In this document: piece after piece, positions 8,039 to 17,500 of the stretch
How positions within the stretch are numbered: the stretch's first letter is position 1
How the letters are laid out: each line of letters opens with the position of its first letter
Origin: Alitiscatomonas aceti
GTDB taxonomy: Bacteria; Bacillota; Clostridia; Lachnospirales; Lachnospiraceae
NCBI RefSeq assembly: GCF_025567195.1
Contig: NZ_JAOQJF010000010.1
Coordinates: 1 to 64,000, forward strand
Reading direction: 5' to 3'
DNA: 64,000 bases
Program-made: the position numbers and the translations under genes
The notes under the pieces: model-generated
Seen by the model: only the letters and a program-made list of their open reading frames with translations
Database searches by the model: none
Told to the model about the DNA's origin: nothing

Positions 8039-10118
8039 AAAACCATCAGTTGCCCAGAGTTTGGCGGCGGTGATCGGTGCAACTGCCCGTAAGGACGGGT
8101 ATCTGGAGGGCAACGGCTGGCGTGTCAGCTGGTGTGTGGGCCATCTGGCCGGTCTTGCGGACGCAGACAGCTATGACCCTAAGTACGCAAAGTGGCGATA
8201 TGATGACCTGCCTATTCTGCCGGAGCATTGGCAGATGGTGGTGGGAAAGGATAAGAAAAAGCAGTTTGATATTCTCAAAAAGCTGATGAACGCCCCGGAT
8301 GTGACGGAGGTGGTAAATGCCTGTGATGCCGGACGCGAGGGCGAGCTGATTTTCCGCAGCGTCTATGAGCTGGCAGGCTGTCAAAAGCCGATGAAAAGGC
8401 TCTGGATTTCTTCGATGGAGGACTCCGCCATAAGGGAGGGCTTTGCAAACCTGCGCCCTGGTGCGGACTATGACGGACTTCGTGATGCTGCCCTCTGCCG
8501 TGCCAAGGCCGACTGGCTGGTGGGGATCAATGCCACAAGGCTTTTTTCCGTGCTGTATCACCGCACACTCAACATCGGGCGCGTTATGTCCCCAACGCTG
8601 GCACTCATTGTCCAGCGAGAAGCTGAGATCGACACCTTTAAGCCGGTTCCCTTTTATACCGTGGCGCTGGAGCTGCCCGGTCTTACTGTATCCGGGGAGC
8701 GCATGAGTGACCGAGCAAGCGCCGAGCAGCTGAAAGAAGCCTGTCAGGGTGCAGCTGTCACGATCAAAAAGGTGGAGCGCAAGGAAAAGTCCGAAAAGCC
8801 GCCTGCCCTCTATGACCTGACTACTCTGCAAAGAGATGCCAACCACCTGCTTGGATTTACAGCCCAGCAGACCCTGGACTATCTGCAAAGCCTGTATGAA
8901 AAGAAGCTCTGCACCTATCCCCGTACTGACAGCCGCTATCTGACCGGTGATATGGCAGACAGCCTGCCGGTGCTGGTGAATCTGGTTGCCAATGCTATGC
9001 CGTTTCGCAAAGGGATCGCCATTACCTGTGATTCGCAGACGGTCATCAACGATAAGAAAGTAACCGACCACCACGCAGTAATCCCTACCAGAAATCTCAA
9101 GGATGCAGACCTTTCTGACCTTCCTGCGGGAGAAAAAGCGGTGCTGGAGCTGGTGGCTCTGCGTCTGCTGTGCGCCGTAGCCCAGCCCCATATCTATTCG
9201 GAAACCGTTGTGATTGCAGCGTGTGCCGGTGGGGAGTTTACAGCCAAAGGAAAAACTGTGAAGCACCCCGGATGGAAAGCGCTGGAGGACGCTTACCGTG
9301 CCAAAATGAAGGATGCAGAGCCGAAAAAAGATGGCGCAGAGAAAGCCCTGCCGGAGCTGACCGAAGGACAGACCCTTTCGGTTTCTGCGGCAATCGTCAA
9401 AGAAGGCAAAAGCAGTCCGCCTCAGCACTTTACGGAGGACACCCTGTTGTCCGTGATGGAGACTGCCGGAAAAGAGGATATGCCGGAGGACGCTGAGCGA
9501 AAAGGTCTGGGTACACCGGCCACCCGTGCCGGTATTTTGGAAAAGCTGGTATCTGCCGGTTTTCTGGAACGAAAAAAGAGCAGGAAAACGGTGCAGCTTC
9601 TCCCTTCCCATGATGCAGTTTCCCTTATCACCGTCCTGCCGGAACAGCTGCAATCGCCGCTTTTGACTGCCGAGTGGGAGTACCGCCTGGGAGAGATCGA
9701 GCGCGGGCAGCTTGCCCCGGAGGAGTTTTTGGACGGGATCAGCACCATGCTGAAAGATCTGGTGGGAACTTATCAGGTCATAAAGGGAACCGAGTACCTG
9801 TTCACTCCGCCCCGTGAGGTGGTGGGCAAATGCCCTCGCTGCGGCGGTGAAGTTGCAGAACTGCAAAAAGGCTTCTTCTGTCAGAATGATTCTTGCAAAT
9901 TTGCAATCTGGAAAAACAACAAATGGTGGGCCGCCAAGAAAAAACAGCCGACCAAGGCTGTGGTGTCTGCACTGCTGAACGATGGCCGTGTCCGTGTAAT
10001 GGGCCTATATTCGGAGAAAACCAGCAAAACCTACGATGCTACTGTGGTTTTGGAGGATGATGGACAGTACGCCAACTTCAAGCTGGAATTTGACCAGCGG
10101 AAAGGAGGCAGCCGATGA
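8019..10118 (+). CDS. topB: DNA topoisomerase III
   Basis: This type IA topoisomerase cuts one DNA strand through a tyrosyl link and passes the other; ICE copies probably help to resolve or unwind transfer intermediates. The start at 8019 (MKLVIAEKPSVAQSLA) has GGGAGG 9 nt upstream; the open frame extends upstream but overlaps the previous gene. The TOPRIM metal motif DAGREGE is near residues 104-110, and the active-site region TYPRTDSRYLT is near 298-308. A C-terminal zinc ribbon (CPRCGGEV...CQNDSC) and a terminal repeat segment follow. At 699 residues it is full length. Its stop overlaps the ATG of the next gene. Confidence 0.95.
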   Translation: MKLVIAEKPSVAQSLAAVIGATARKDGYLEGNGWRVSWCVGHLAGLADADSYDPKYAKWRYDDLPILPEHWQMVVGKDKKKQFDILKKLMNAPDVTEVVNACDAGREGELIFRSVYELAGCQKPMKRLWISSMEDSAIREGFANLRPGADYDGLRDAALCRAKADWLVGINATRLFSVLYHRTLNIGRVMSPTLALIVQREAEIDTFKPVPFYTVALELPGLTVSGERMSDRASAEQLKEACQGAAVTIKKVERKEKSEKPPALYDLTTLQRDANHLLGFTAQQTLDYLQSLYEKKLCTYPRTDSRYLTGDMADSLPVLVNLVANAMPFRKGIAITCDSQTVINDKKVTDHHAVIPTRNLKDADLSDLPAGEKAVLELVALRLLCAVAQPHIYSETVVIAACAGGEFTAKGKTVKHPGWKALEDAYRAKMKDAEPKKDGAEKALPELTEGQTLSVSAAIVKEGKSSPPQHFTEDTLLSVMETAGKEDMPEDAERKGLGTPATRAGILEKLVSAGFLERKKSRKTVQLLPSHDAVSLITVLPEQLQSPLLTAEWEYRLGEIERGQLAPEEFLDGISTMLKDLVGTYQVIKGTEYLFTPPREVVGKCPRCGGEVAELQKGFFCQNDSCKFAIWKNNKWWAAKKKQPTKAVVSALLNDGRVRVMGLYSEKTSKTYDATVVLEDDGQYANFKLEFDQRKGGSR

Positions 10119-10393
10119 AGCTCTCTTTAGTGGAACGGGAAACCATTCTCCTCTATAACCAGGCAGAACCAATGGCTGAGGTCTACACCCACGATCCCCG
10201 TCTGATGGAGAAGCTGGAACTGCTGGCAAAAAAGCACCCCGACCAGATCACCCGAAAGGACGCCCATAACTTTACCGTCCCCAAGCGGTGTGTATCCGTC
10301 CGGGAGCCATACAGCGCCGAACGCCGCAAAGCTGCCAGTGAACGGGCCAAAGCTGCCGGATACCAGCCCCCTGTGAGAAAGTCCAGCAGTTAA
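10115..10393 (+). CDS. Small basic conserved ICE protein
   Basis: This 92-residue protein starts at an ATG that overlaps the topB stop by 4 nt and is preceded by AAAGGAGG. It has an EXXTHDPRLMEKLELLAKKHP-like helical first half and a basic C-terminus rich in Arg, Lys and Ala. Proteins of this kind regularly lie downstream of topB in Tn1549-like ICEs. The sequence suggests nucleic-acid binding, but no activity is known. Confidence 0.7.
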   Translation: MKLSLVERETILLYNQAEPMAEVYTHDPRLMEKLELLAKKHPDQITRKDAHNFTVPKRCVSVREPYSAERRKAASERAKAAGYQPPVRKSSS

Positions 10394-10404
10394 GTTAAAG
10401 GCAC

Positions 10405-13400
10405 ATAGCAGAGAATGTATTTGAAGCAGTCAAGCAGTCAGTCAGCACCAGAGAAGCGGCAGCGCTTTATGGGATCGAGGTCAAACGAAATGGTATGGCC
10501 TGCTGTCCCTTTCATGATGATAAGAACCCCAGCATGAAGGTAGACCAGCGGTTCCACTGCTTTGGCTGCGGTGCAGATGGGGATGTGATCGACTTTACCG
10601 CAAAGCTCTTTGATCTCTCCCCAAAAGAAGCGGCGGAGAAACTGGCACAGGACTTTGGCCTGATCTATGACAGTCAGGCCCCTTCCCGCAGGAAGTATGT
10701 CCGGCAGAAAACCGAGGCACAGCAGTTTCGTGAGGACCGGCAGCGGTGTTATCGCGTACTGTCCGATTACTACTATCTGCTGAAAAAATGGGAGATCGAC
10801 AATTCTCCCCGGACACCGGAGGAAGAACCGCACCCCCGCTTTGTGGAAGCAATCCAGAAGAAAACCTATGTAGAGTACCTGCTGGACCTTTTTCTTTATG
10901 AAAGTGAAGAAGAACAAAAGGCATGGATTGCAGAACACACAGCAGAAATCACACACTTGGAAAGGAGATTGAAAATCATGGCTGAGAACAAACCCACCAA
11001 CCGAGAGCGGCTAAGGGAAATCACGGATGGCATCGAGCAGGGCATCAAAGAACTGTTTGAGAGCGAAAAGTATATGCGCTATCTGTCCGTCATGTCCCGC
11101 TTCCACCGCTATTCGGTAAACAACACCATGCTTATCTATATGCAGAAGCCGGACGCCACTTTGGTAGCCGGATACAATAAGTGGAAAGACCAGTTTGAGC
11201 GTCATGTAAAAAAGGGCGAGCATGGCATTACCATCATCGCCCCCACACCGTACAAGAAGAAAATCGAGGAGCAGAAACTGGACCCGGATACCAAGGCTCC
11301 GATTCTGGATAAAGACGGAAAGATTGTTACAGAGGAAAAAGAAATCGAGATCCCCATGTTTCGCCCGGTCAAGGTCTTTGATGTGAGCCAGACTGATGGG
11401 AAACCTTTGCCGGAGCTTGCTTCCTCCCTTTCCGGCAATGTACCCAATTATGAGGCATTCATGGAGGCCCTGCGCCGCAGTGCGCCGGTGCCGATTACTT
11501 TTGAAGCAATGGCCGCCGATACGGACGGCTATTTTTCTGCCGATCATCAGAAAATCGCCATTCGTCAGGGCATGAGTGAGGTGCAGACGGTTTCGGCCAC
11601 AGTACATGAGATTGCCCACAGTAAGCTCCACAATCAGAAAAAGATTCAGATTGCCAATGACGAGCAATATCAGGAGATCGAGCTGTTTGATAAACCCGGT
11701 CTGTTCTCCAATGGGCGGATTGCCCGTGATAATCTGCCGGAGGGCGTTTATTGCTATGACCTGCGCGGTTCTGACTATGACCCCGGAGAGCCGGTCTGTG
11801 TAGAAGAACGAGTGGTTGTAAACCATGCAGGTTCCGTTCTGTTGACAGAGCCGCTGGAGCTGGCGGAAGATGGACGCCTGATGCTGACCGAGGAAGAAGG
11901 GCTGAATTTTACCGGTGGCTTTTCTACCCTCTCCCAGTTCTTGCAGGAACAGAAGAAAGACCGCCACACGGAGGAAGTGGAGGCTGAAAGCATCTCCTAT
12001 GCGGTCTGCAAGTATTTTGGCATTGAAACCGGAGAAAACAGCTTCGGCTATATTGCAAGCTGGAGTCATGGCAAGGAACTGAAAGAGCTGAGAGCCAGTT
12101 TGGAGACCATCAATAAGACCTCCGGCACTTTGATCTCTGACATTGAACGCCACTATAAGGAAATCTGCAAAGAGCGTGGAATTGACCCCAATGCAAAGGC
12201 AGAGCCGGAAACCGCCCCGATAGAGCAGCCGACCGGCAATCTAACCTACTATGTAGCAGAGTGCATGGAGTTTCCAAACCTCGGAGAATACCACGATAAC
12301 CTGTCTTTGGAGGAAGCGGTTCGCATTTATCAGGAAATTCCGGCAGAGCGAATGAACGGGATCAAAGGAATTGGTTTTGAGCTGAAAGACGGAAGCGACT
12401 ATGAAGGACCGTTTCCGATTTTGACCGGGCAGACCATTGACCTGGATACCATCCAGGCAATCGACTATTACCGTGACAATCCGCTGGTACAGAAAGCGGT
12501 AAAGGAACTGGCTGCGGCCATGCCGGAAATGGAGGTGCTGGGGGCGGACGCCAACCAGCAGGAGGCTTTGTTTCTGATCGACGATGCCACCTATCTTCAT
12601 ATCCAGCCCTGTGACAGCGGCTGGGACTACACCCTTTACGATGTTGCATCCATGAAAGAGCTGGATGGCGGTCAGCTGGATATGCCGGAGCTTTCCCGCA
12701 TGAAGGCAGTTCTTCAGATTTGTGATGACAACGATTTGGGCAAAGACTCGGTAAAATACGCACCGTTGTTCATGATCGAGACCTTGCAGGAAGCTGCCTA
12801 TCAGCAGATGCAGGCAGAGGCCAGTCAGATGGCTACTTCTTCCCAACTGCCGGAAGCACAGGAGCAGGCACTGGATGAATACCCCATGCCCGATGAGCAG
12901 GTCTCCACACCGGATATGCAGGAATACGGATACTCCTATGATGGGATGCTCCCTGTTACCAGAGAACGGGCGCTGGAACTGGATGCCGCCGGTTTGACTG
13001 TCTATGTGCTGCATGAGGACAATACGGAGAGCATGGTGTTTGACCCACAGGAGATCATGGAGCATGGCGGTCTTTGCGGTGTGGACCGTGAGGAATGGGA
13101 GAAAAGCCCTCAGTTCCATGAAAAGGTCATGGAGCGTCAGGAACATCAGCAGGAACGAGAACAGGCATTTCTCTCCCAGAATAGAGATTGCTTTGCCATC
13201 TATCAGGTGAGCCGTGACGATCCGCAGAATGTGCGCTTTATGAATCTGGACTGGCTAAAGTCCCTTGATATTTCCATAGACCGCAGCAATTATGACCTAA
13301 TCTACACCGCTCCGCTGAGTGAGTCTAGCACTGTGCCGGAGCAGCTGGAAAAACTCTATCAGCAATTCAATCTGGAAAAACCCGTGGACTTTCACAGCCC

Positions 13401-13773
13401 CTCCATGAGCGTCAGTGACATCGTTGCGATCAAGCAGGACGGTAAGGTATCCTGTCATTACTGTGACAGCGTTGGTTTTACCCAGATCCCTGGATTCTTT
13501 TCGCAAAATCCACTGAAAAATGCGGAGATGGCCGTGGAGGACGATTACGGCATGATCGACGGTATCATCAACAATGGTGCAAAAGAGCCTACGGTGGCAG
13601 AGCTGGAACAGCAGGCCCGAAGCGGTCAGCCCATTTCCCTGATGGACTTGGCTGATGCCGTTCATCGGGAGGAACGGGAAAAGAAAAAGTCCGTTGTGGA
13701 TCAGCTGAAAAGCCAGCCCAAAGCAGAACACAAAAAGACAGCACCCAAAAAGAGTACGGAAAGGGAGATTTGA
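10405..13773 (+). CDS. CHC2 zinc finger, ArdC-like, LPD16 and YodL multidomain protein
   Basis: This long multidomain ICE protein is expected to act on the transferred DNA. A primase-type CHC2 zinc finger lies at the N-terminus (CCPFHDD...FHCFGCGADGDVIDF, 10501-10590). From about 10978 an ArdC-like single-strand DNA-binding region follows, with a zincin motif HEIAH near 11605-11619. LPD16-like (from ~12240) and YodL-like (13190-13500) parts follow. The frame extends upstream of the zinc finger to a TAA at 10393, but no ATG, GTG or TTG precedes the finger. The candidates are ATA at 10405 behind AAAGG, or ATG at 10495 just before the finger. An ATG at 10978 with AAGGAG upstream could start a separate ArdC-YodL product. 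Domain names are by memory of the family. Confidence 0.8.
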   Translation: MAENVFEAVKQSVSTREAAALYGIEVKRNGMACCPFHDDKNPSMKVDQRFHCFGCGADGDVIDFTAKLFDLSPKEAAEKLAQDFGLIYDSQAPSRRKYVRQKTEAQQFREDRQRCYRVLSDYYYLLKKWEIDNSPRTPEEEPHPRFVEAIQKKTYVEYLLDLFLYESEEEQKAWIAEHTAEITHLERRLKIMAENKPTNRERLREITDGIEQGIKELFESEKYMRYLSVMSRFHRYSVNNTMLIYMQKPDATLVAGYNKWKDQFERHVKKGEHGITIIAPTPYKKKIEEQKLDPDTKAPILDKDGKIVTEEKEIEIPMFRPVKVFDVSQTDGKPLPELASSLSGNVPNYEAFMEALRRSAPVPITFEAMAADTDGYFSADHQKIAIRQGMSEVQTVSATVHEIAHSKLHNQKKIQIANDEQYQEIELFDKPGLFSNGRIARDNLPEGVYCYDLRGSDYDPGEPVCVEERVVVNHAGSVLLTEPLELAEDGRLMLTEEEGLNFTGGFSTLSQFLQEQKKDRHTEEVEAESISYAVCKYFGIETGENSFGYIASWSHGKELKELRASLETINKTSGTLISDIERHYKEICKERGIDPNAKAEPETAPIEQPTGNLTYYVAECMEFPNLGEYHDNLSLEEAVRIYQEIPAERMNGIKGIGFELKDGSDYEGPFPILTGQTIDLDTIQAIDYYRDNPLVQKAVKELAAAMPEMEVLGADANQQEALFLIDDATYLHIQPCDSGWDYTLYDVASMKELDGGQLDMPELSRMKAVLQICDDNDLGKDSVKYAPLFMIETLQEAAYQQMQAEASQMATSSQLPEAQEQALDEYPMPDEQVSTPDMQEYGYSYDGMLPVTRERALELDAAGLTVYVLHEDNTESMVFDPQEIMEHGGLCGVDREEWEKSPQFHEKVMERQEHQQEREQAFLSQNRDCFAIYQVSRDDPQNVRFMNLDWLKSLDISIDRSNYDLIYTAPLSESSTVPEQLEKLYQQFNLEKPVDFHSPSMSVSDIVAIKQDGKVSCHYCDSVGFTQIPGFFSQNPLKNAEMAVEDDYGMIDGIINNGAKEPTVAELEQQARSGQPISLMDLADAVHREEREKKKSVVDQLKSQPKAEHKKTAPKKSTEREI

Positions 13774-13774
13774 T

Positions 13775-13990
13775 ATGGGAAACTTTACTTTTGAGGAAAT
13801 GAACCTGATGTGCATTTACAATACCGGCAACCGCACCGGATTGATCGACAGCCTGCGTGAGATGTGCGGCGAGCTATCACCGGAGGAAACGGAACTGAGG
13901 GAGCTGACCGACAGCGCCCTTACGAAGCTCTGTGCGATGACCGATGAGGACTTTGCCCAGTTGGAGCTGTATCCGGATTTTGACCAGTAA
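13775..13990 (+). CDS. TTRAP family transposon-transfer assisting protein
   Basis: This 71-residue acidic protein has FEEMNLMCIYNTGNR, ETELRELTDSALTKL and a C-terminal LELYPDFDQ. This pattern is that of the TTRAP family (putative transposon-transfer assisting proteins). It starts 1 nt after the previous stop with AAAGGGAG upstream. It is thought to assist ICE transfer, but the mechanism is unknown. Confidence 0.85.
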   Translation: MGNFTFEEMNLMCIYNTGNRTGLIDSLREMCGELSPEETELRELTDSALTKLCAMTDEDFAQLELYPDFDQ

Positions 13991-14009
13991 ACACCATAAC
14001 CGCAGGGAT

Positions 14010-14030
14010 GGGGTGGCAAATTGCCACCCC
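14010..14030 (+). terminator. Hairpin after TTRAP gene
   Basis: GGGGTGGC, loop AAATT, GCCACCCC form an 8-bp perfect stem followed by a short pyrimidine stretch. It lies between the TTRAP stop and the assembly gap and may attenuate transcription into the giant gene. Its presence argues against an ATG at 14008 being a true start. Confidence 0.5.
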
Positions 14031-14044
14031 ACCTCTTTACCCCA

Positions 14045-14530
14045 NNNNNNNNNNNNNNNNNNNNNNNNNNNNNNNNNNNNNNNNNNNNNNNNNNNNNNNN
14101 NNNNNNNNNNNNNNNNNNNNNNNNNNNNNNNNNNNNNNNNNNNNNNNNNNNNNNNNNNNNNNNNNNNNNNNNNNNNNNNNNNNNNNNNNNNNNNNNNNNN
14201 NNNNNNNNNNNNNNNNNNNNNNNNNNNNNNNNNNNNNNNNNNNNNNNNNNNNNNNNNNNNNNNNNNNNNNNNNNNNNNNNNNNNNNNNNNNNNNNNNNNN
14301 NNNNNNNNNNNNNNNNNNNNNNNNNNNNNNNNNNNNNNNNNNNNNNNNNNNNNNNNNNNNNNNNNNNNNNNNNNNNNNNNNNNNNNNNNNNNNNNNNNNN
14401 NNNNNNNNNNNNNNNNNNNNNNNNNNNNNNNNNNNNNNNNNNNNNNNNNNNNNNNNNNNNNNNNNNNNNNNNNNNNNNNNNNNNNNNNNNNNNNNNNNNN
14501 NNNNNNNNNNNNNNNNNNNNNNNNNNNNNN
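14045..14530. other. Assembly gap (486 N)
   Basis: Undetermined bases hide the start codon and first ~150 codons of the giant methylase-helicase gene. Confidence 0.99.
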
Positions 14531-17500
14531 GAATCGCTCTGGTGGACGATTCCGGGGACAGACCTCGCCTTCGCTATGTTTTTGACATTTCCGACACCGG
14601 AACCCGTGAACATTCCCGCACTCCCTGGCTGTGGCAGCTGGAGGAGCGCCATCTGGATTCCGTGCAGGCCATGCTGGAGCGCACCTATGATGTTTCCGGT
14701 GATGACCTTGCCGGACAGCTCACTGAGGTAGCCGGAAAACTGGCTGAGGAATACTGGACGGAGCATCAGCAGGACTTCTTCTATATCGTTGACGGTTCCT
14801 TTTTGGAGGAATATGATGAGTTTAACATCGGAGTACAGTTCAAGGCAGCAGCCACCGTCAGCATCACTTACTCTTTGATGTCCCGCTGCGGACTGGAGCC
14901 GGAACGCTACTTCGACCACGAAGATTTCATGGCGATCTTTGATTTCAACACCCCGTCCACCATCGGGGCGCTGGGAACAGCGGTCAGCCAGATCAACCAG
15001 CAGGTGCTGCGGCAGATCGGCGTCACCGTCCGAAATGCAGAGCGCGAAGCCAACCAAGAAAGGAGCAAACAAGATGAACAATCCCATGACCTATATCCAG
15101 AACGGAGACTATCTGATTCCCGACCTGAAGCTGAGCCAGCAGCCGGAGAAACCCCTGGGCAAGTACGGCAGGATGAGGAAAACCTACCTGAAGGAACACC
15201 GTCCCATCCTCTACAACCAGATGCTACTGAGCGAGAAGCTGTACCCGCACCTTCTGGAGATCGACGAGACCGCCCAGAGCAGACTGGAGCAGATGATACC
15301 CCAACTGGCGAAGGAAGCGGGAGCCACCGAGGAACTGAAAGCCAGCGATCCCATGAAGTGGGTGGGGCTGATGAACACCTGCAAAGCCCAGGCCGAGGAA
15401 ATCCTGATGGCGGAGCTTATCAACAGCTGACCCTAAACCTGTTCCTCTCCGAAGCAGAACAGATCCAATCCATAGATGAAGCAGAGAATGTAGCGCATAC
15501 ATCCTCTGCTTTTTCTTTTGCTCAAAATGACATCGACCATGTGCTGCGTTTGGGCGGCAATACAGACCGCCAGAGGGAGCGTGTGGTTGCAGCCTTTGAA
15601 AAACAGAAAACCACCGCTGAGATTGCCGGGATACTGAAAACGCTGTACCACGGCGGCAACGGCCTTGGCAGTGTGAGCGCATGGTATGCCGAGGATGGTA
15701 TCCATCTTTCTCATGGGAAGTCTGTCCGTTATGACAGGTCTGCCCAGGTCATTTCCTGGGAGAGCGCCGCAGAGCGTATCGGGGAGCTTTTGGAGAGCGG
15801 ACAGTTTGCCTCCAATGTAGAGCTTGCAGAAGCGGCAGGCTATGAACGATCCCTCCTCTCGGAAAAGCTCTGGCATCTGTATCACGATTTCAGCGAGGAC
15901 GCCAGAGAAGCCGGATATTTGTCCAGCCTGTCAGAGATCAAAGGCAATGGGTTCCCAGAGGAGACCCGCCGCCTGACGGAGCAGCTGAGTGACCCAGCTT
16001 TCCGCCAGACCCTCAAGGAAGAATACGCTGCCTTCTGGACTGCCTATCAGCAGGATCGTGACCTGTTGCGTTTTCACTATCACAGACCGAGGGAGATCTG
16101 GGAGAACCTGAAGGACCTTGACCTGCCACGCAGGACTTTTTCTTCGGACCTTTCCCAAGTGCCAACCGTTCAGCACTTCATTACCGAGGATGAAATCGAC
16201 GCCGCCATGACTGGTGGCAGCAGTTTCGCCGGAGGAAAAGGCCGTATCTATGCGTTCTTCATGGAAAACCACACGGACAAGGAAAAAGTGAGATTCCTCA
16301 AAGACGAGTATGGCATTGGCGGTCGCTCTCATGCACTGTCCGGCGCAACACACAGCGGCGAAGATCACGACGGAAAAGGACTGCACTATAAAAAGCAGGA
16401 CTGCCCGGATGTTCACTTGAACTGGGAAAAGGTTGCCAAGCGAATTACCTCTCTTGTCCAGAAAGGCCGCTATCTTACCGAACAGGAACAGGCACAGTAT
16501 GACAAGATCCAGTCTGAACAGGAACAGGCCGAAGAAGATGCCATTCAAGCCCAGCAGCCGGAGATGGAGGAAGAAACACCAAAGCCTACCCTTGGGGAGC
16601 AGTTTGAGCAGTATAAGCCTGTGGTGACTGCCGCCATTTCCGAGGATACCGCATATCGCAATGCCTGCGGGCATTCTGACCGTGAAAATGCTGTCATCGA
16701 GGGTAATGCCGCAGTGCGCCGTGCAGTCCTTGGTTCTAAGGATATGGAGCTGATCAGACTCTATTCGGATGTGCCGGAGTTCCGTCAGCGTTTACACCGG
16801 GAAGTGATCGACGAGACCTATCCAAAGCTCCATGAGCTTCTGCGCCCTCTTTCTCAGGAAGATATTGATACTGCCCTTTGTGCATGGAACGGCAATATCG
16901 AGAGTAAACACGCTGTTGTCCGCTATATGAAAGACCATGCAAGAGAAAAAGATACCGCCGCATGGCTGGCTCAGGAATACGGCGGCAGTAACAGCCTGTT
17001 CGTTGTCCGTGCTGGAAGCCCGGAGGAAACGCAGCTGCCCTGGCCGAAGGTACAGCGCAGGCTTGCCCAGCTCATTCAGGAGGACCGGTTCTATACCGAA
17101 GAAGAACAGGACCGTTTTGACGACATTGACCCAATTGCCATCCGGGAAGCTCTGGAGGAAAGAGGGATCGTCAACGGCCAGGTGGCAGACCCGGAAAAAC
17201 TGGACAATGATCCGTTTATCCAACAGGTGATGTCGGATGTAGAGCAGATCGCAGCTGCTGAGACAGAGCAGACTTCCGAGGTTTCCATTTCCGATGAGGA
17301 ATATGATGCAGTTCGCCGCCCAACTCCGCAAAGAACCTCCTATGACCCTGCCGCCCCGGTCTATGCCGTGGGCGATACCGTGTATATCGAGGATGACGCC
17401 TATCAGATCACCGAGCTGCGAGAGGACACCGTACAGCTTCTGCCCACCGGGATGGTATATCCCATCTACCGGGCAGAGCGCAAAGAACAGTTCGAGCAGC

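Noticed and set aside
14008..14044. ATG at 14008 as start of the giant methylase-helicase gene
   Set aside because: It sits in a perfect hairpin behind the TTRAP gene, has no ribosome site, and the frame crosses 486 unknown bases. The real start is probably inside the gap.
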